NCBI GenBank assembly: GCA_963778165.1
Contig: CAVZTE010000004.1
Location: forward strand, 248,001 to 312,000
Length of the DNA stretch: 64,000 nt
Origin: Bog-756 sp963778165
GTDB taxonomy: Bacteria > Actinomycetota > Acidimicrobiia > Acidimicrobiales > RAAP-2
Direction of reading: 5' to 3'
Every line of letters starts with the position of its first letter. Within the stretch, counting starts at the first letter, position 1. Below are positions 33,697 to 42,434 of the stretch, one piece after another. The notes beneath the pieces are model-generated. The model did not search any database and was not told the origin of the DNA. It saw only the letters and a list, made by a program, of their open reading frames with translations. A program made the position numbers and the translations under genes.

Positions 33697-35405
33697 TCAG
33701 TGAATCAACGCCTCCGCGTGTGCCACGTCGAAGCTACCGATGCCGGTGGCCAGGTCGTACCCGGGCGTGGCCGGGTACGGGCCCGTGTCACCGAGGGTGA
33801 CGTCGTGAAAGGCGGCCGTCCCGTTCTTCGGCGTAGAGCAGCGGCGAGGCGAATGGAACTTTGTCGGCGTGGTCAGACTCGATGCGGTCCCAGACCCCGA
33901 GGGCCAGGGGTGAGGCAAGGCTCGTGCCACCAACGGCCTCGGGAGTGCCGTCCACATAGACGTTGGCGCCGGTGTAGGGATCAGCATCCATGGCGACGTC
34001 GGGCACGGTCCGCAGGTTGGTCTTACTGCCAATCGTGCCGATCACGCCGTCACCGGCCTGCCATGGCGGTTGGGGCTCGAAGTAGCTGATGCCCCCGCCC
34101 CCGGCCACCCAGGCCAGCTCTTCGTCGTAGCTGCCGTTGGCATTGGTCAGGAGCGATGTTCCTCCTACGCCCACCACGTACGGCGAGGAGGCCGGGTAGT
34201 TGACGTCGGGGACCCCGGCGGGAACGCCGTTGGGGGTGCCCGCCGAGCAGAAGCCGCCGGTGTCACCCGCCGAGGCGAACACCGTCTGGCCCTGCGCCGC
34301 AGCCTCGGCGAACGACTCGTCATCGACGAGCATGGAGCCGTCAAGGTAGGCGTCGGCCTCACACTCGCCGAACGAGGCGCTGCCCGCCTTGGCTTTGTCC
34401 TGGGCCGCGAAGTCGGCGAAGGCGATGGCCAGGTCCGAGTCGTCCAGGGTGGTGGAATCGTAGAGCACCAGATCCTTGACCGACTGGGCCATCCCCGTCG
34501 AGTACTGCGTGTCGAGGTCCCACTCGTCTGCACCGCTGGTGTCGCTGCTCGCCAGGCCGGTGTGATCGATGGTCACCGGCACCTGGGGCATGGCGTTGGC
34601 GGTCTCTTCCTGACGTAGATCCTTGACCACCTGGCGTCAAGTCACCCTCAGCGAAGATCGCCTCCGTCGTCTTGGCCCCGGTTGTCGTGCCGGTGGCGTC
34701 GTAGGCCTTCTGCAGTCCGGCCGGGTTGTAGTAGCAGTCATAGGGAACATCACTGACGGCACACGAACTCGGGGGGTTGGTGGCCGACGCCGACGTTGCG
34801 CCCGATGCGCTGCCGGATTCGGCCACCGCAGTGAGTGTAGCCGGCACCATGGCCAACACGTTATTGAGGCCGAGCACCGATACCACGGTCGAGCTCAGGG
34901 CGGCTGGGACATCGGCCGCCCGAAGATTTGCGTAGCCGGTCTTCCCATCGACACTCACCCGGGCCAACGAGGTCTCAAAAGCCTTTTCGACAGCGGAGGC
35001 CGGGCCTCTGGCCGACACAAGGAGATGGTTCGGGGTCACCGATCCGGGCTCCAGCCCCTTGCTCTTGAGGTACGACTCGACGCTCGAAACCTGGGAGGCG
35101 CTGGGAGCGAAGCCGGCCTGGAAGGAACTCGCGCTGAGCTCATCACCGGCGGAGATGTCCTTTTGCAGGTCGCTCTTGTTGCGGAGGGCCAGTGCTACTT
35201 CGACGGTCATAGGCGTCGAAGTAGCAAGTGGACCGATCTTCGTGACCCCCGAGGTCAGGGGGAGGCCGTGGGTTGCCGTGGCTACCCACGTCGTGGCCGC
35301 GGCTGCTGTGGCCGGTGTCGCTGCCAGTGCCGCGGCACCCAGGGGAGCGATCACAAGCCCGGTGACACCGGCCACCGCTGCGGAGATCAGGGTTCGTCGC
35401 GCCAT
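33697..35405 (-). pseudogene. S53 sedolisin/kumamolisin peptidase precursor, frame-broken twice
   Basis: Secreted acid-serine endopeptidase gene. The ATG at 35405, after AGGAGA, opens a signal peptide (MARRTLISAAVAGVTGLVI) and a pro-kumamolisin activation domain (LLVSARGPASAVEKAFETSL). The catalytic domain has Glu and Asp in ADEWDLDTQ, the oxyanion Asp in SAGDTGGF and the nucleophile Ser in GGTSLASPL. The C-terminal calcium site YDLATGIGS is also present. The coding frame breaks near 34640 (after GDLT) and near 33830 (after PLLYA). At each point removal of one base restores continuity, and every catalytic residue is retained. It is thus either a very recently damaged gene or an intact one with two sequence errors. 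It stands alone. Confidence 0.82.
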
Positions 35406-35694
35406 AGGAAGTCTCCTGTTCGTGGTGGTGCCGTGACCCACCGCTCGGTCTTGGTGTGTTCAACCTTTACCCGTCGACCCATCACTAAACGTTTGTTTGG
35501 CCCTGGTCTGGGAGGGTCGGCGCTTCGCCTGCCGGGAAGGAAATGGGCGTACCGTCCATCAAGATCACGGCAAAGACGGAATTGAGCTCGTGCCAGGAAA
35601 CGGCGCACCACCCCACCACCGATCGGGAGCAGATCGGCGACAGCCCCTGGATCGAGGTGGTTCCAGTACGTCGCCTGTTTGGTGGCCTAGCGGC

Positions 35695-36295
35695 TCAGTC
35701 GTGGACGTTGATTTGGTTGTGCTGCGCCGCCAGGGCTGCCTCCTCGATCTTGGCCCGGTGAGTCACCCAGAAGGCTTTGCCCCGTTCGGAGCTGGCCCCC
35801 TTCTCGTTGCTTCCAACCTGCCCGTCGATCTGCTCTCTGAGGATGTCGGCATGCCCGGCATGACGGTTGGTCTCGGTGAGCACGTGAAGGATGACGTTGA
35901 ACAGATTGACGTTTGGCCTCGGCCACCACGGGACTCGGCCGGGGGCATCGAGGCCGAGAGCGACGATTGTGGCGTCAGCATGAGCGCAGGCCAGCGCGAT
36001 ATCGGTCCACGATCTCCGCCTGGGTTTCGTCGGGTGCGGCCCACTTGTCGGCCCCGAACTCAGCATCGTCGTCCCACCAGGGCAGGTGTTGGAGGAAAGG
36101 CCGGTCGAAGACTTCACCCAGGTAGCGGGCCTCGGTGATGGACAGGTGTTTGATGAGCCCGAGAAGGTTGGTGCCGGTAGAGGTCAAAGGTCGGCGGATG
36201 TCGTACTCCGATAGACCATCGAGTTTCCAGAGCATGACCTCGCGAACCTCACGCAGGTCACCGTGGAGGTACTCCTTTGCCGAGGCGTCGTCCAT
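35695..36295 (-). pseudogene. DinB/DUF664-family protein, frame-broken
   Basis: About 200 residues of a DinB-like (DUF664) four-helix protein, a family with metal-binding His residues often linked to thiol-dependent chemistry. The first frame (35975-36295) covers LREVREVMLWKLDGLSEYDIRRP through DETQAEIVDRYR, including IKHLSITEARYLGEVF. The second frame (to 35695) continues with ADATIVALGLDAPGRVPWW and the signature NVILHVLTETNRHAGHADILREQIDG. The two join near 35985 by removing one base. Function is unknown. It is isolated between the peptidase and the sigma-factor pair. Confidence 0.78.
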
Positions 36296-36600
36296 GGTCC
36301 GAGCTTGTCATGTTGAGGCCGGGAGTTGCGTAAACGATACGAGGTCACACATGACCAGCTCCTTAGCCGGTCATTGACAGCCATCGCCGGGTTTGCCCGG
36401 GTCAGCCCCGCGCCAGGTCAGCATGAACTCAGCATCACTTTGGCGTTCAGAGACAGCGGCAGACCCAGTCCGTGCCGTGATTCCGGCGTCGACGAGCCGG
36501 AAAATCTATCTCCAGAGATTCTCTTGTGGTAAATGCACCCGCCTCAGTGCTCTAATCAGGCAAGGGCCTAACGGGAGCTGAGATATCAACACCTCAGACG
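36296..36600. other. Non-coding gap upstream of the sigma-factor gene
   Basis: About 300 bases between the divergent DUF664 and sigma-factor genes. It presumably holds the sigma-factor promoter. I could not identify boxes or a protein-like frame with confidence. Confidence 0.4.
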
Positions 36601-37041
36601 ATGATTTTCGCCTGTTCGTGGAGACAGCTGAGCCCGCGCCTTCGAAAGGCATTTGTTGCTGCCTACGGGCCCGAACGGGGCCGAGAGGCGACTGCCGAAG
36701 CTCTGGCCTACGGGTGGGAGCACTGGGAGCGACTGCGTGGAACTGACAACGTGACCGGTTATCTCTACCGAGTGGGTCAAAGCCGTACCCGGCGGAGAAA
36801 GCAAGCCGTGCTCTTTGCCCGGACCGAACCCCCCGAACCCTGGTACGAACCTGCCCTCGTTCCCGCTCTGACCATGTTGACAGAGTCTCAACGTACCGCG
36901 GTGGTATTGGTCTACGGATTCGGGTGGACGATGGCGGAAGTCGCCGAACTGACTGGCATCAAAATCACCAGCGTCCAGAACCATCTGGACCGAGGCTTGA
37001 AGAAACTACGGGCAGCATTGAAGGTGACGACGGATGTCTGA
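36601..37041 (+). CDS. ECF-type RNA polymerase sigma factor
   Basis: A 146-residue protein, short for an ECF factor (usually 170-200). Region 2 is reduced but shows LRKAFVAAYGPERGREATAEALAYGWEHWERL and YLYRVGQSRTRRRK. Region 4 is clear, with LTESQRTAVVLVYGFGWTMAEVAELTGIKITSVQNHLDRGLKKLR as its helix-turn-helix. The ATG at 36601 lacks a strong ribosome site. The 3' end overlaps the next gene by 8 bases, so the two are co-translated. The partner is a membrane protein with a large outer domain, the arrangement of a sigma/anti-sigma pair. Target promoters are unknown. Confidence 0.82.
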   Translation: MIFACSWRQLSPRLRKAFVAAYGPERGREATAEALAYGWEHWERLRGTDNVTGYLYRVGQSRTRRRKQAVLFARTEPPEPWYEPALVPALTMLTESQRTAVVLVYGFGWTMAEVAELTGIKITSVQNHLDRGLKKLRAALKVTTDV

Positions 37042-38536
37042 CCTCGCCGAGCGGATTGCCCAACTCATTGACGAGAGCGCATCACCAGTGACGATCGATG
37101 AGATCGCTCGTCGTCGGGCGGCGATGGCGGCGTCAGAGATTCCGACCAATTCTTTCCAACAAGTGCCTGGCTCTGGGCAGAGACGCTCCTTCGTCGCCCA
37201 CCCCATGCGATTTTCTTTGGTGGCAGCGACGATCGTTGCGGTGATCGTGATCACGGCCTCGTTAGCGTCGTGGGGAGGTGGCACAAGCCCAAGGGTGGGG
37301 ATGGGCGGGCCCGGATCGGCGACGGTGCCAGCACCGACCTGGCGGCTTGCCGCTTCCCTTTCCGGGCCGCGTTACCAACTGTCCACGAACAACCCCGGTG
37401 ACGTGCAGGCGGTGAACTGCAGTGAAGGACCGACCTGCTTTTTGTCAACCGCTTATGGTCCGGGCTATGGGAAGGGCGGGGAAGAGGGCGACGGCGGCCC
37501 TACATCGGTCTCTCACGACGGCGGTCTGACCTGGCAAGCCACCACCCTTCCGACAAACGTGAACATGGAGACCCAGGTGTCCTGCGTAAGCACCGAGTGG
37601 TGCGCCGGCGGTGCAGGTCTTCTGGATGCAGCCACCGGCGACCCCGCCGCGGAGAAACCGGGCAAGGACCCCGAGTTCGTCTACACCACGAACGCCGGAG
37701 ACTCGTGGACCATGCGCCCGGTGCCGATTCCCGTCGATGTGCAGCAACTTCCCGCCTATCAGAGCCTGCCGGCCGAGACCACGTACTGGCCTGGTGAAGT
37801 CGACGCGGTTTCGTGCAGCGCTCCGGGGATCTGCAACGTTCTAGGACAGACCATGACCAACGCTCCCGCCGGAGGCATTGGCGATGAATTCGTGTTCCTC
37901 CACACCAGCGACGGCGGCGCGACCTGGCAGTCTTCGATCCTTCCCGAGCAGAGCTCTGAGCTGTCCTATCAGGCCAGTCCGTGGTCCGGCTCGCTGGCCT
38001 GTCCTACTGCCGATGACTGTGTGGCGATGGGCTCCCTCTACCCGGTTTTCGAAACCGACAGCGAAAGGGTGGACAGTTGGCGGACGGAAGACGACGGCCG
38101 GACCTGGATCGAGTACCGGGCGCCCGGCTACAGCGTCGGCCATGCGACCGACGTAACCTGTCCAGACGTGGATCACTGCTGGGCTGGACCGGCAACTGGA
38201 ACAAAGCACGGCACCCAGGTTCTTCTTCACTCGGCGGACGGCGGCGCCCGGTGGTCGCCGGTGCCGCTGCCCGGCCACGGGACTGACTGGGCGTCGGCGA
38301 GCTGTGTATCCGATCGTGTCTGCTTTGTGGCGGGAGTAGGCATAGAGCAGTCCACCAATGGTGGAGCTGCCTGGGAGCGGGTCCCCCTTCCTGCTCAAGT
38401 CGGCGGGGTGCTGCAAATCTCCTGTAGTGCCGAGAGGGCCTGTGTGGCGTTGGCCAATCCTCTTCGGACCGGCGCCGTCTCCAATTTCGGTTCGCTGATC
38501 TTGACCGATGCTCCGGCATCGTCATCAGGTCAATGA
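37034..38536 (+). CDS. Membrane protein with external Asp-box (BNR) beta-propeller, candidate anti-sigma sensor
   Basis: A 500-residue single-pass protein. The cytoplasmic N-terminus (about 1-55, SDLAERIAQLIDESASPVTIDEIARRRAA) resembles short anti-sigma regions. A membrane segment at about 58-78 follows, then a ~420-residue outer domain. Six Asp-box repeats can be counted: HDGGLTW, TNAGDSW, TSDGGATW, TEDDGRTW, SADGGARW and STNGGAAW, each preceded by Cys-rich strands (for example CSEGPTC and CVSTEWC), suggesting disulfides. The ATG at 37034 overlaps the sigma-factor stop by 8 bases. It likely holds the sigma factor at the membrane and releases it on an outside signal, but the anti-sigma role is inferred from position and topology, not from a recognised zinc-anti-sigma motif. 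Confidence 0.72.
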   Translation: MSDLAERIAQLIDESASPVTIDEIARRRAAMAASEIPTNSFQQVPGSGQRRSFVAHPMRFSLVAATIVAVIVITASLASWGGGTSPRVGMGGPGSATVPAPTWRLAASLSGPRYQLSTNNPGDVQAVNCSEGPTCFLSTAYGPGYGKGGEEGDGGPTSVSHDGGLTWQATTLPTNVNMETQVSCVSTEWCAGGAGLLDAATGDPAAEKPGKDPEFVYTTNAGDSWTMRPVPIPVDVQQLPAYQSLPAETTYWPGEVDAVSCSAPGICNVLGQTMTNAPAGGIGDEFVFLHTSDGGATWQSSILPEQSSELSYQASPWSGSLACPTADDCVAMGSLYPVFETDSERVDSWRTEDDGRTWIEYRAPGYSVGHATDVTCPDVDHCWAGPATGTKHGTQVLLHSADGGARWSPVPLPGHGTDWASASCVSDRVCFVAGVGIEQSTNGGAAWERVPLPAQVGGVLQISCSAERACVALANPLRTGAVSNFGSLILTDAPASSSGQ

Positions 38537-38569
38537 GCTGCAGAACTGGAAAAGGGGGACCGGTGGTTC

Positions 38570-40297
38570 ATGGACAGTGAGCCCGTTGGCAGCCGCGGCG
38601 GCAAGACGAAGGCCAATGAGGGAGGGCTGGCGGCACTCGGGGACGAGATGGCGCGCACCACGAATCCTCGCAGGCGGCGCAAGGAACAGTCGACCCGGCG
38701 GCGCCGGACCAAGCGGATCCTGGTCGTCTCTCTGGTTGCCCTGCTCGTGATCGTGGGAGCGGGTGCTGGCTACGCCTATTACCTGACCCGGGGCTTCCAC
38801 CGGGTCCAGGTGCGAGGTCTGAGTCACGCCTTTACCAAAGGCAAGGAGGAGGGGACCGAAAACATCCTGATGGTCGGATCGACCGACCGGTGCGCTCTCA
38901 AGGTCCAGAACCCCGCCTACGGGCTCTGTTCGCAGGGTATCGACGGCGTCAACAGCGACGTGATCATGATCCTCCATGCCGACCCCACGACCCACCACAT
39001 CGCCTTGTTGTCGATCCCTCGGGACCTCTTCATACCGAATGCCCGCACGACAGGGCCGAACAAGATCGACGCCGGCCTCGTCCAGGGGCTATCTCAACTC
39101 ACGGCGGCCATCGAGGAGGACTTTGGCATCCCGATCCAGCATGCGGTGTCGTTGAACTTCGACCAGTTCGCCAACATCGTCCAAGCGCTCGGCGGGATCA
39201 ACATGCAGTTTCCGATATCGGTTTTCGACTGGGCCCCGACCGGAGGTGGGGTCAACGGCAATCTTCCCGTCAGTTCCGGCCTCAACGAACGTGCCGCCGT
39301 CTGTGTGCACCTCGATGGCACCCAGGCTCTCCAGGTCGTTCGGGCTCGTCACCTCCGCTACCAGACGCCAGGGGATAATCCTGACTACCCCTACTCGTGG
39401 CCGCCCGAGGCGGAAAGCGATCTGGCCCGCATTCGCCGTGACCACGAGTTCTTACGGGTCCTGGCCACCGCCGTCGCCAAGCAGGGCCTCGCCGACCCCA
39501 TTGCCGACATCAACCTGATCAATTCTGTGAAGTCCGACCTGACCTTTGATCAGACCTGGTCGGTTACCGACATGGCCAACCTGGTGCTCGACTTCCACTC
39601 GGTCAATGTCGATTCGGTCCCGCAGCTGACCCTGCCGGTTTCCGTGGTCATCGACCCGGACAGCTCCAGTGGCAGCCTGATGTACCAGGGGTACAGCTAC
39701 GGCGATGTCGAGTTCCCCGCTCAGTCGCAGGACCAGGCCGCCATCGACGAGGTGCTCGGAGTCGGCCCCACCACCGACACCATGACCGGCCTGACCCTTC
39801 CCGCCCCTTCTTCGGTGACGGTCTCGGTGATGAACGGAACCGGTGCCTACAACCAGGCCAGTGACACGGCTGCCTCTCTCACGGCCCTGGGCTTCCGGAC
39901 CGTCGGGACGGGAGACGCCACACCCGTCGGTGATTTGGCCGAGACCTACGTCTATTACGGCTCGCGGAGCAGCGCCACGGAGGCCGCGGCTGAAGCCGTC
40001 TCACGCTCCATGACCGGATCGGTGATCATGGCCTACGACCCCAGCCAGGTCGCTGACGGTGCTCAAGTCACGGTGGTGACCGGTACCCAGTTCGCTGTCA
40101 ACGCCCCGCCTTCCAGCCCAACGAGCTCTACTTCCGTCACTCCGTCGACGTCGACCCCGACCCCGACCACGTCGACGCCATCGACTTCAGGCGCGATTGC
40201 CACTCCCAACCCGACCACATCGAACCTGGCATCGTGGGATCCTCGAGCCTGTAAGGCGGGGGCTGTACCGACCGCACCAATTCCCAATCCCACCTGA
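38570..40297 (+). CDS. LytR-CpsA-Psr (LCP) family cell-wall ligase
   Basis: A 575-residue membrane-anchored protein of the family that attaches secondary polymers to peptidoglycan from polyprenyl-phosphate carriers. A basic N-terminus (RRRRKEQSTRRRRTKR) is followed by a membrane segment at about residues 48-70. The LCP domain is at about 95-310, with VNSDVIMILHADPTTHHIALLSIPRDLFI and NKIDAGLVQG carrying the conserved Asp and Arg residues, and QVVRARHLRY. A LytR_C domain lies at about 405-500 (VSVMNGTGAYNQASDTAASL). The Ser/Thr/Pro tail (about 505-560) is typical of a wall-spanning linker. It stands 33 bases after the Asp-box gene and could share its transcript. Confidence 0.9.
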   Translation: MDSEPVGSRGGKTKANEGGLAALGDEMARTTNPRRRRKEQSTRRRRTKRILVVSLVALLVIVGAGAGYAYYLTRGFHRVQVRGLSHAFTKGKEEGTENILMVGSTDRCALKVQNPAYGLCSQGIDGVNSDVIMILHADPTTHHIALLSIPRDLFIPNARTTGPNKIDAGLVQGLSQLTAAIEEDFGIPIQHAVSLNFDQFANIVQALGGINMQFPISVFDWAPTGGGVNGNLPVSSGLNERAAVCVHLDGTQALQVVRARHLRYQTPGDNPDYPYSWPPEAESDLARIRRDHEFLRVLATAVAKQGLADPIADINLINSVKSDLTFDQTWSVTDMANLVLDFHSVNVDSVPQLTLPVSVVIDPDSSSGSLMYQGYSYGDVEFPAQSQDQAAIDEVLGVGPTTDTMTGLTLPAPSSVTVSVMNGTGAYNQASDTAASLTALGFRTVGTGDATPVGDLAETYVYYGSRSSATEAAAEAVSRSMTGSVIMAYDPSQVADGAQVTVVTGTQFAVNAPPSSPTSSTSVTPSTSTPTPTTSTPSTSGAIATPNPTTSNLASWDPRACKAGAVPTAPIPNPT

Positions 40298-40492
40298 TCG
40301 CGGGAAGCGAATTCCAAGGGCTCGCCGGAGGAGGCAGGGTCGTCGATCACTCGCTGAGATTCTCTGATCGTTCATGGGAAATCCGCGGTGAGGCATGGAG
40401 AAGGTGGCGTCCCCGCTAGCGACGGCTGCGCCGCCCGAGGGCGTCCGCCAGTAGCCAGTTTGCCCAGGCGGAGCCAGACGTCCTTCGTGCCG

Positions 40493-41284
40493 TCAGCGCG
40501 GCGCCAAGGTCGGTCGTATCCCCTCGGGCAGGTCCGCGAAGTCGATACTGAGGTCCTGGACGACAGGCCGAAGGGCCGTGACCGCGGCAAATCCCTTCTG
40601 GACCAGTGCGGCGTCCGATTCCACCTCGGCGCTTTCGTCGGAACCGCCCAGGGTCACCTTCAACGCCTTGCCCTGCTCTTCGGTGACGGAGGTCTGTGCC
40701 GCTCCAACCTGAGCCAGACCACCGACACGGATACCCAACACCTCCCCGACGGGCACGTCAGGCACGTTGCAGTTCAGAACGGCGTACTGTCCGGACTCGA
40801 TCAGCCAGTCAAAGACCGGTCCGGCCACGTTCACGGCGGTCTCCCAGTGCACCGGGGCGGTGGTGGCCATGTCTTGGACCGCCGATGACACGGCAAGTGC
40901 ACTGCAGTCCTGTTGATAGGCCGTGAGGGCGGCGCCGACGGTTCCGGAATGGAGGATGGTCCGACCGGTATTGGCACCCCGGTTGATTCCGGAAAGGACG
41001 AAGTCCGGGCGCTCACCCAGTCTTTCGCGTAGGGCATAGAACACGATCAGCGCGGGGGTGGCATCGAGGGCCAGGACCTTTCCCTCTTCCCAGCCTTCCC
41101 AACTACGGGACTCGGTGATGACCTCGCCCGTCTGGCTCACTCCGGTGACCGATGCACTGGCCCCACTGGCATCCCAGCCAGGAGCGGCCACCACCACGTC
41201 GTGCCCGCGCTGGCGGGCCATTTCGGCCAGCGCCTTGAGACCGGGGCTGTCGATCCCGTCATCGTTGGTCACCAGCACTCGCAC
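40493..41284 (-). CDS. surE: 5'/3'-nucleotidase SurE
   Basis: A 263-residue metal-dependent phosphatase acting on nucleoside monophosphates. The start VRVLVTNDDGIDSPGL carries the metal-binding DD pair (residues 8-9). SGASAS near residue 40 and VLSGINRGANTGRTILHSGTVGAA complete the SurE active site. The GTG at 41284 is preferred over an upstream ATG, because SurE proteins begin exactly here with M/V-R-V-L-V-T-N-D-D-G. The gene is monocistronic and converges on the LCP gene ~195 bases away. Confidence 0.93.
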   Translation of the reverse strand: MRVLVTNDDGIDSPGLKALAEMARQRGHDVVVAAPGWDASGASASVTGVSQTGEVITESRSWEGWEEGKVLALDATPALIVFYALRERLGERPDFVLSGINRGANTGRTILHSGTVGAALTAYQQDCSALAVSSAVQDMATTAPVHWETAVNVAGPVFDWLIESGQYAVLNCNVPDVPVGEVLGIRVGGLAQVGAAQTSVTEEQGKALKVTLGGSDESAEVESDAALVQKGFAAVTALRPVVQDLSIDFADLPEGIRPTLAPR

Positions 41285-41700
41285 GTCGATACTCCGATCA
41301 CATCGCGGCGGATCGTTCCGGCCACTCTGGGTGCAAAGGTAACAAGCGAAAGTGAACCGAAACTGACCGCTGTGCAAACCGGGGCCAATTTCTCGGGGCC
41401 CGGCGGTGTCCGGACCGGTGACGGCTGCCCGGAGCTGGAACAGAGGTTGAAGAGATGTGTACGGGAGAGCCGCTTCTCCACGACGTGGCCACTCGGGTCA
41501 CGGTGCAAAGGGGCAGGTCCGGGGATGTTGTCAGCCAGCAATCGGGTCAGTCATCCACAGGAGTCCATGGACCGGCCTTCCGAAGCGTATGGGAGTGCCC
41601 CGTCGAGCGGGGAGTCGACCTTCGTACCGCCGCCCACATGGTCGGGATCACCCGGGTAGCCGAGGCCACTCAACTGTGGAGTCTGGCCTGATGGCCACCC
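41285..41700. other. Non-coding gap
   Basis: About 415 bases between the surE start and the tetR stop. Small open frames on the plus strand have no protein-like features. No RNA or repeat was recognised. Confidence 0.4.
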
Positions 41701-42396
41701 CTAGAGCTGCCGGGTCATCTCCAGCTTGCCGGTCATGGCCGACTGCAGGACGTCCAGACCCTCGGAGACCGTCGTCGGCAGGTCGCCGCCGAGGAGGAAC
41801 CACTTCGTGTGGGCCGCCATGACCACCCCTCCGGCCGCCGCCGCCAACATGGTGGGTACGAGCGCGTCACTGGCCTCTCCCAACCTGGAGCTGAAGAACT
41901 CGGCGATCACCGTCTGCGATTTGAGCTGTATGCCACCGAGGACGCCACGCAGCAGGTCCGGCGTGGCTTGGATGACGACCATCCATCGTCTGATCACCTC
42001 CGGGTCCTCGGCTGAGAGCACGGACCTGAAGGCCCGACTGAGAGCCCGGACCGGAGGTTCGTCGTCGGGACTGGCCTCCAACACCACCCGAAGCCCTTCG
42101 CTCCGTCGGTCGATGACCACCTGCAACACATCGTCTTTGGCCGCGAAGTACCGATAGAACGTCCTCGGAGAGATCTGCGCTTCGGAGGCCAGGTCGTCGA
42201 CCGTGACGGCGTCGAACCCGCGCTGCTCGAACAGCCGCAGAGCGACCTCTTCCAACGAATCCACCATCATCTGCGAGCGCCGGGTGCGCAATCGAACGGC
42301 TAGCGACTGATCTTCCACAACGGTCCAGTCTTGTTGAGCTGCAGTGCCAGCGGGAACGACGAACAGCGGCGGTTCCTCGTTGACATGGTACGCCAT
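41701..42396 (-). CDS. TetR-family transcriptional regulator
   Basis: A 231-residue regulator. The HTH is at about residues 40-90 (VALRLFEQRGFDAVTVDDLASEAQISPRTFYRYFAAKDDVL), preceded by a ~38-residue N-terminal arm. The C-terminal domain is helical and of the MftR/TetR_C type. The ATG at 42396 lies 38 bases from the divergent GTG of a lipoprotein hydrolase, so it probably controls that gene. A much longer open frame continuing upstream is antisense to the hydrolase and not real. Confidence 0.87.
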   Translation of the reverse strand: MAYHVNEEPPLFVVPAGTAAQQDWTVVEDQSLAVRLRTRRSQMMVDSLEEVALRLFEQRGFDAVTVDDLASEAQISPRTFYRYFAAKDDVLQVVIDRRSEGLRVVLEASPDDEPPVRALSRAFRSVLSAEDPEVIRRWMVVIQATPDLLRGVLGGIQLKSQTVIAEFFSSRLGEASDALVPTMLAAAAGGVVMAAHTKWFLLGGDLPTTVSEGLDVLQSAMTGKLEMTRQL

Positions 42397-42434
42397 AACT
42401 GTCAGGATCTGCCAGAACGGACCTTGGGGGTGGC

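Noticed and set aside
33526..36300. Integrated element at tRNA-Lys, suggested by two broken genes directly downstream
   Set aside because: No integrase, no direct repeat of the tRNA 3' end and no mobile genes; the broken genes retain catalytic residues and fit single-base errors better.
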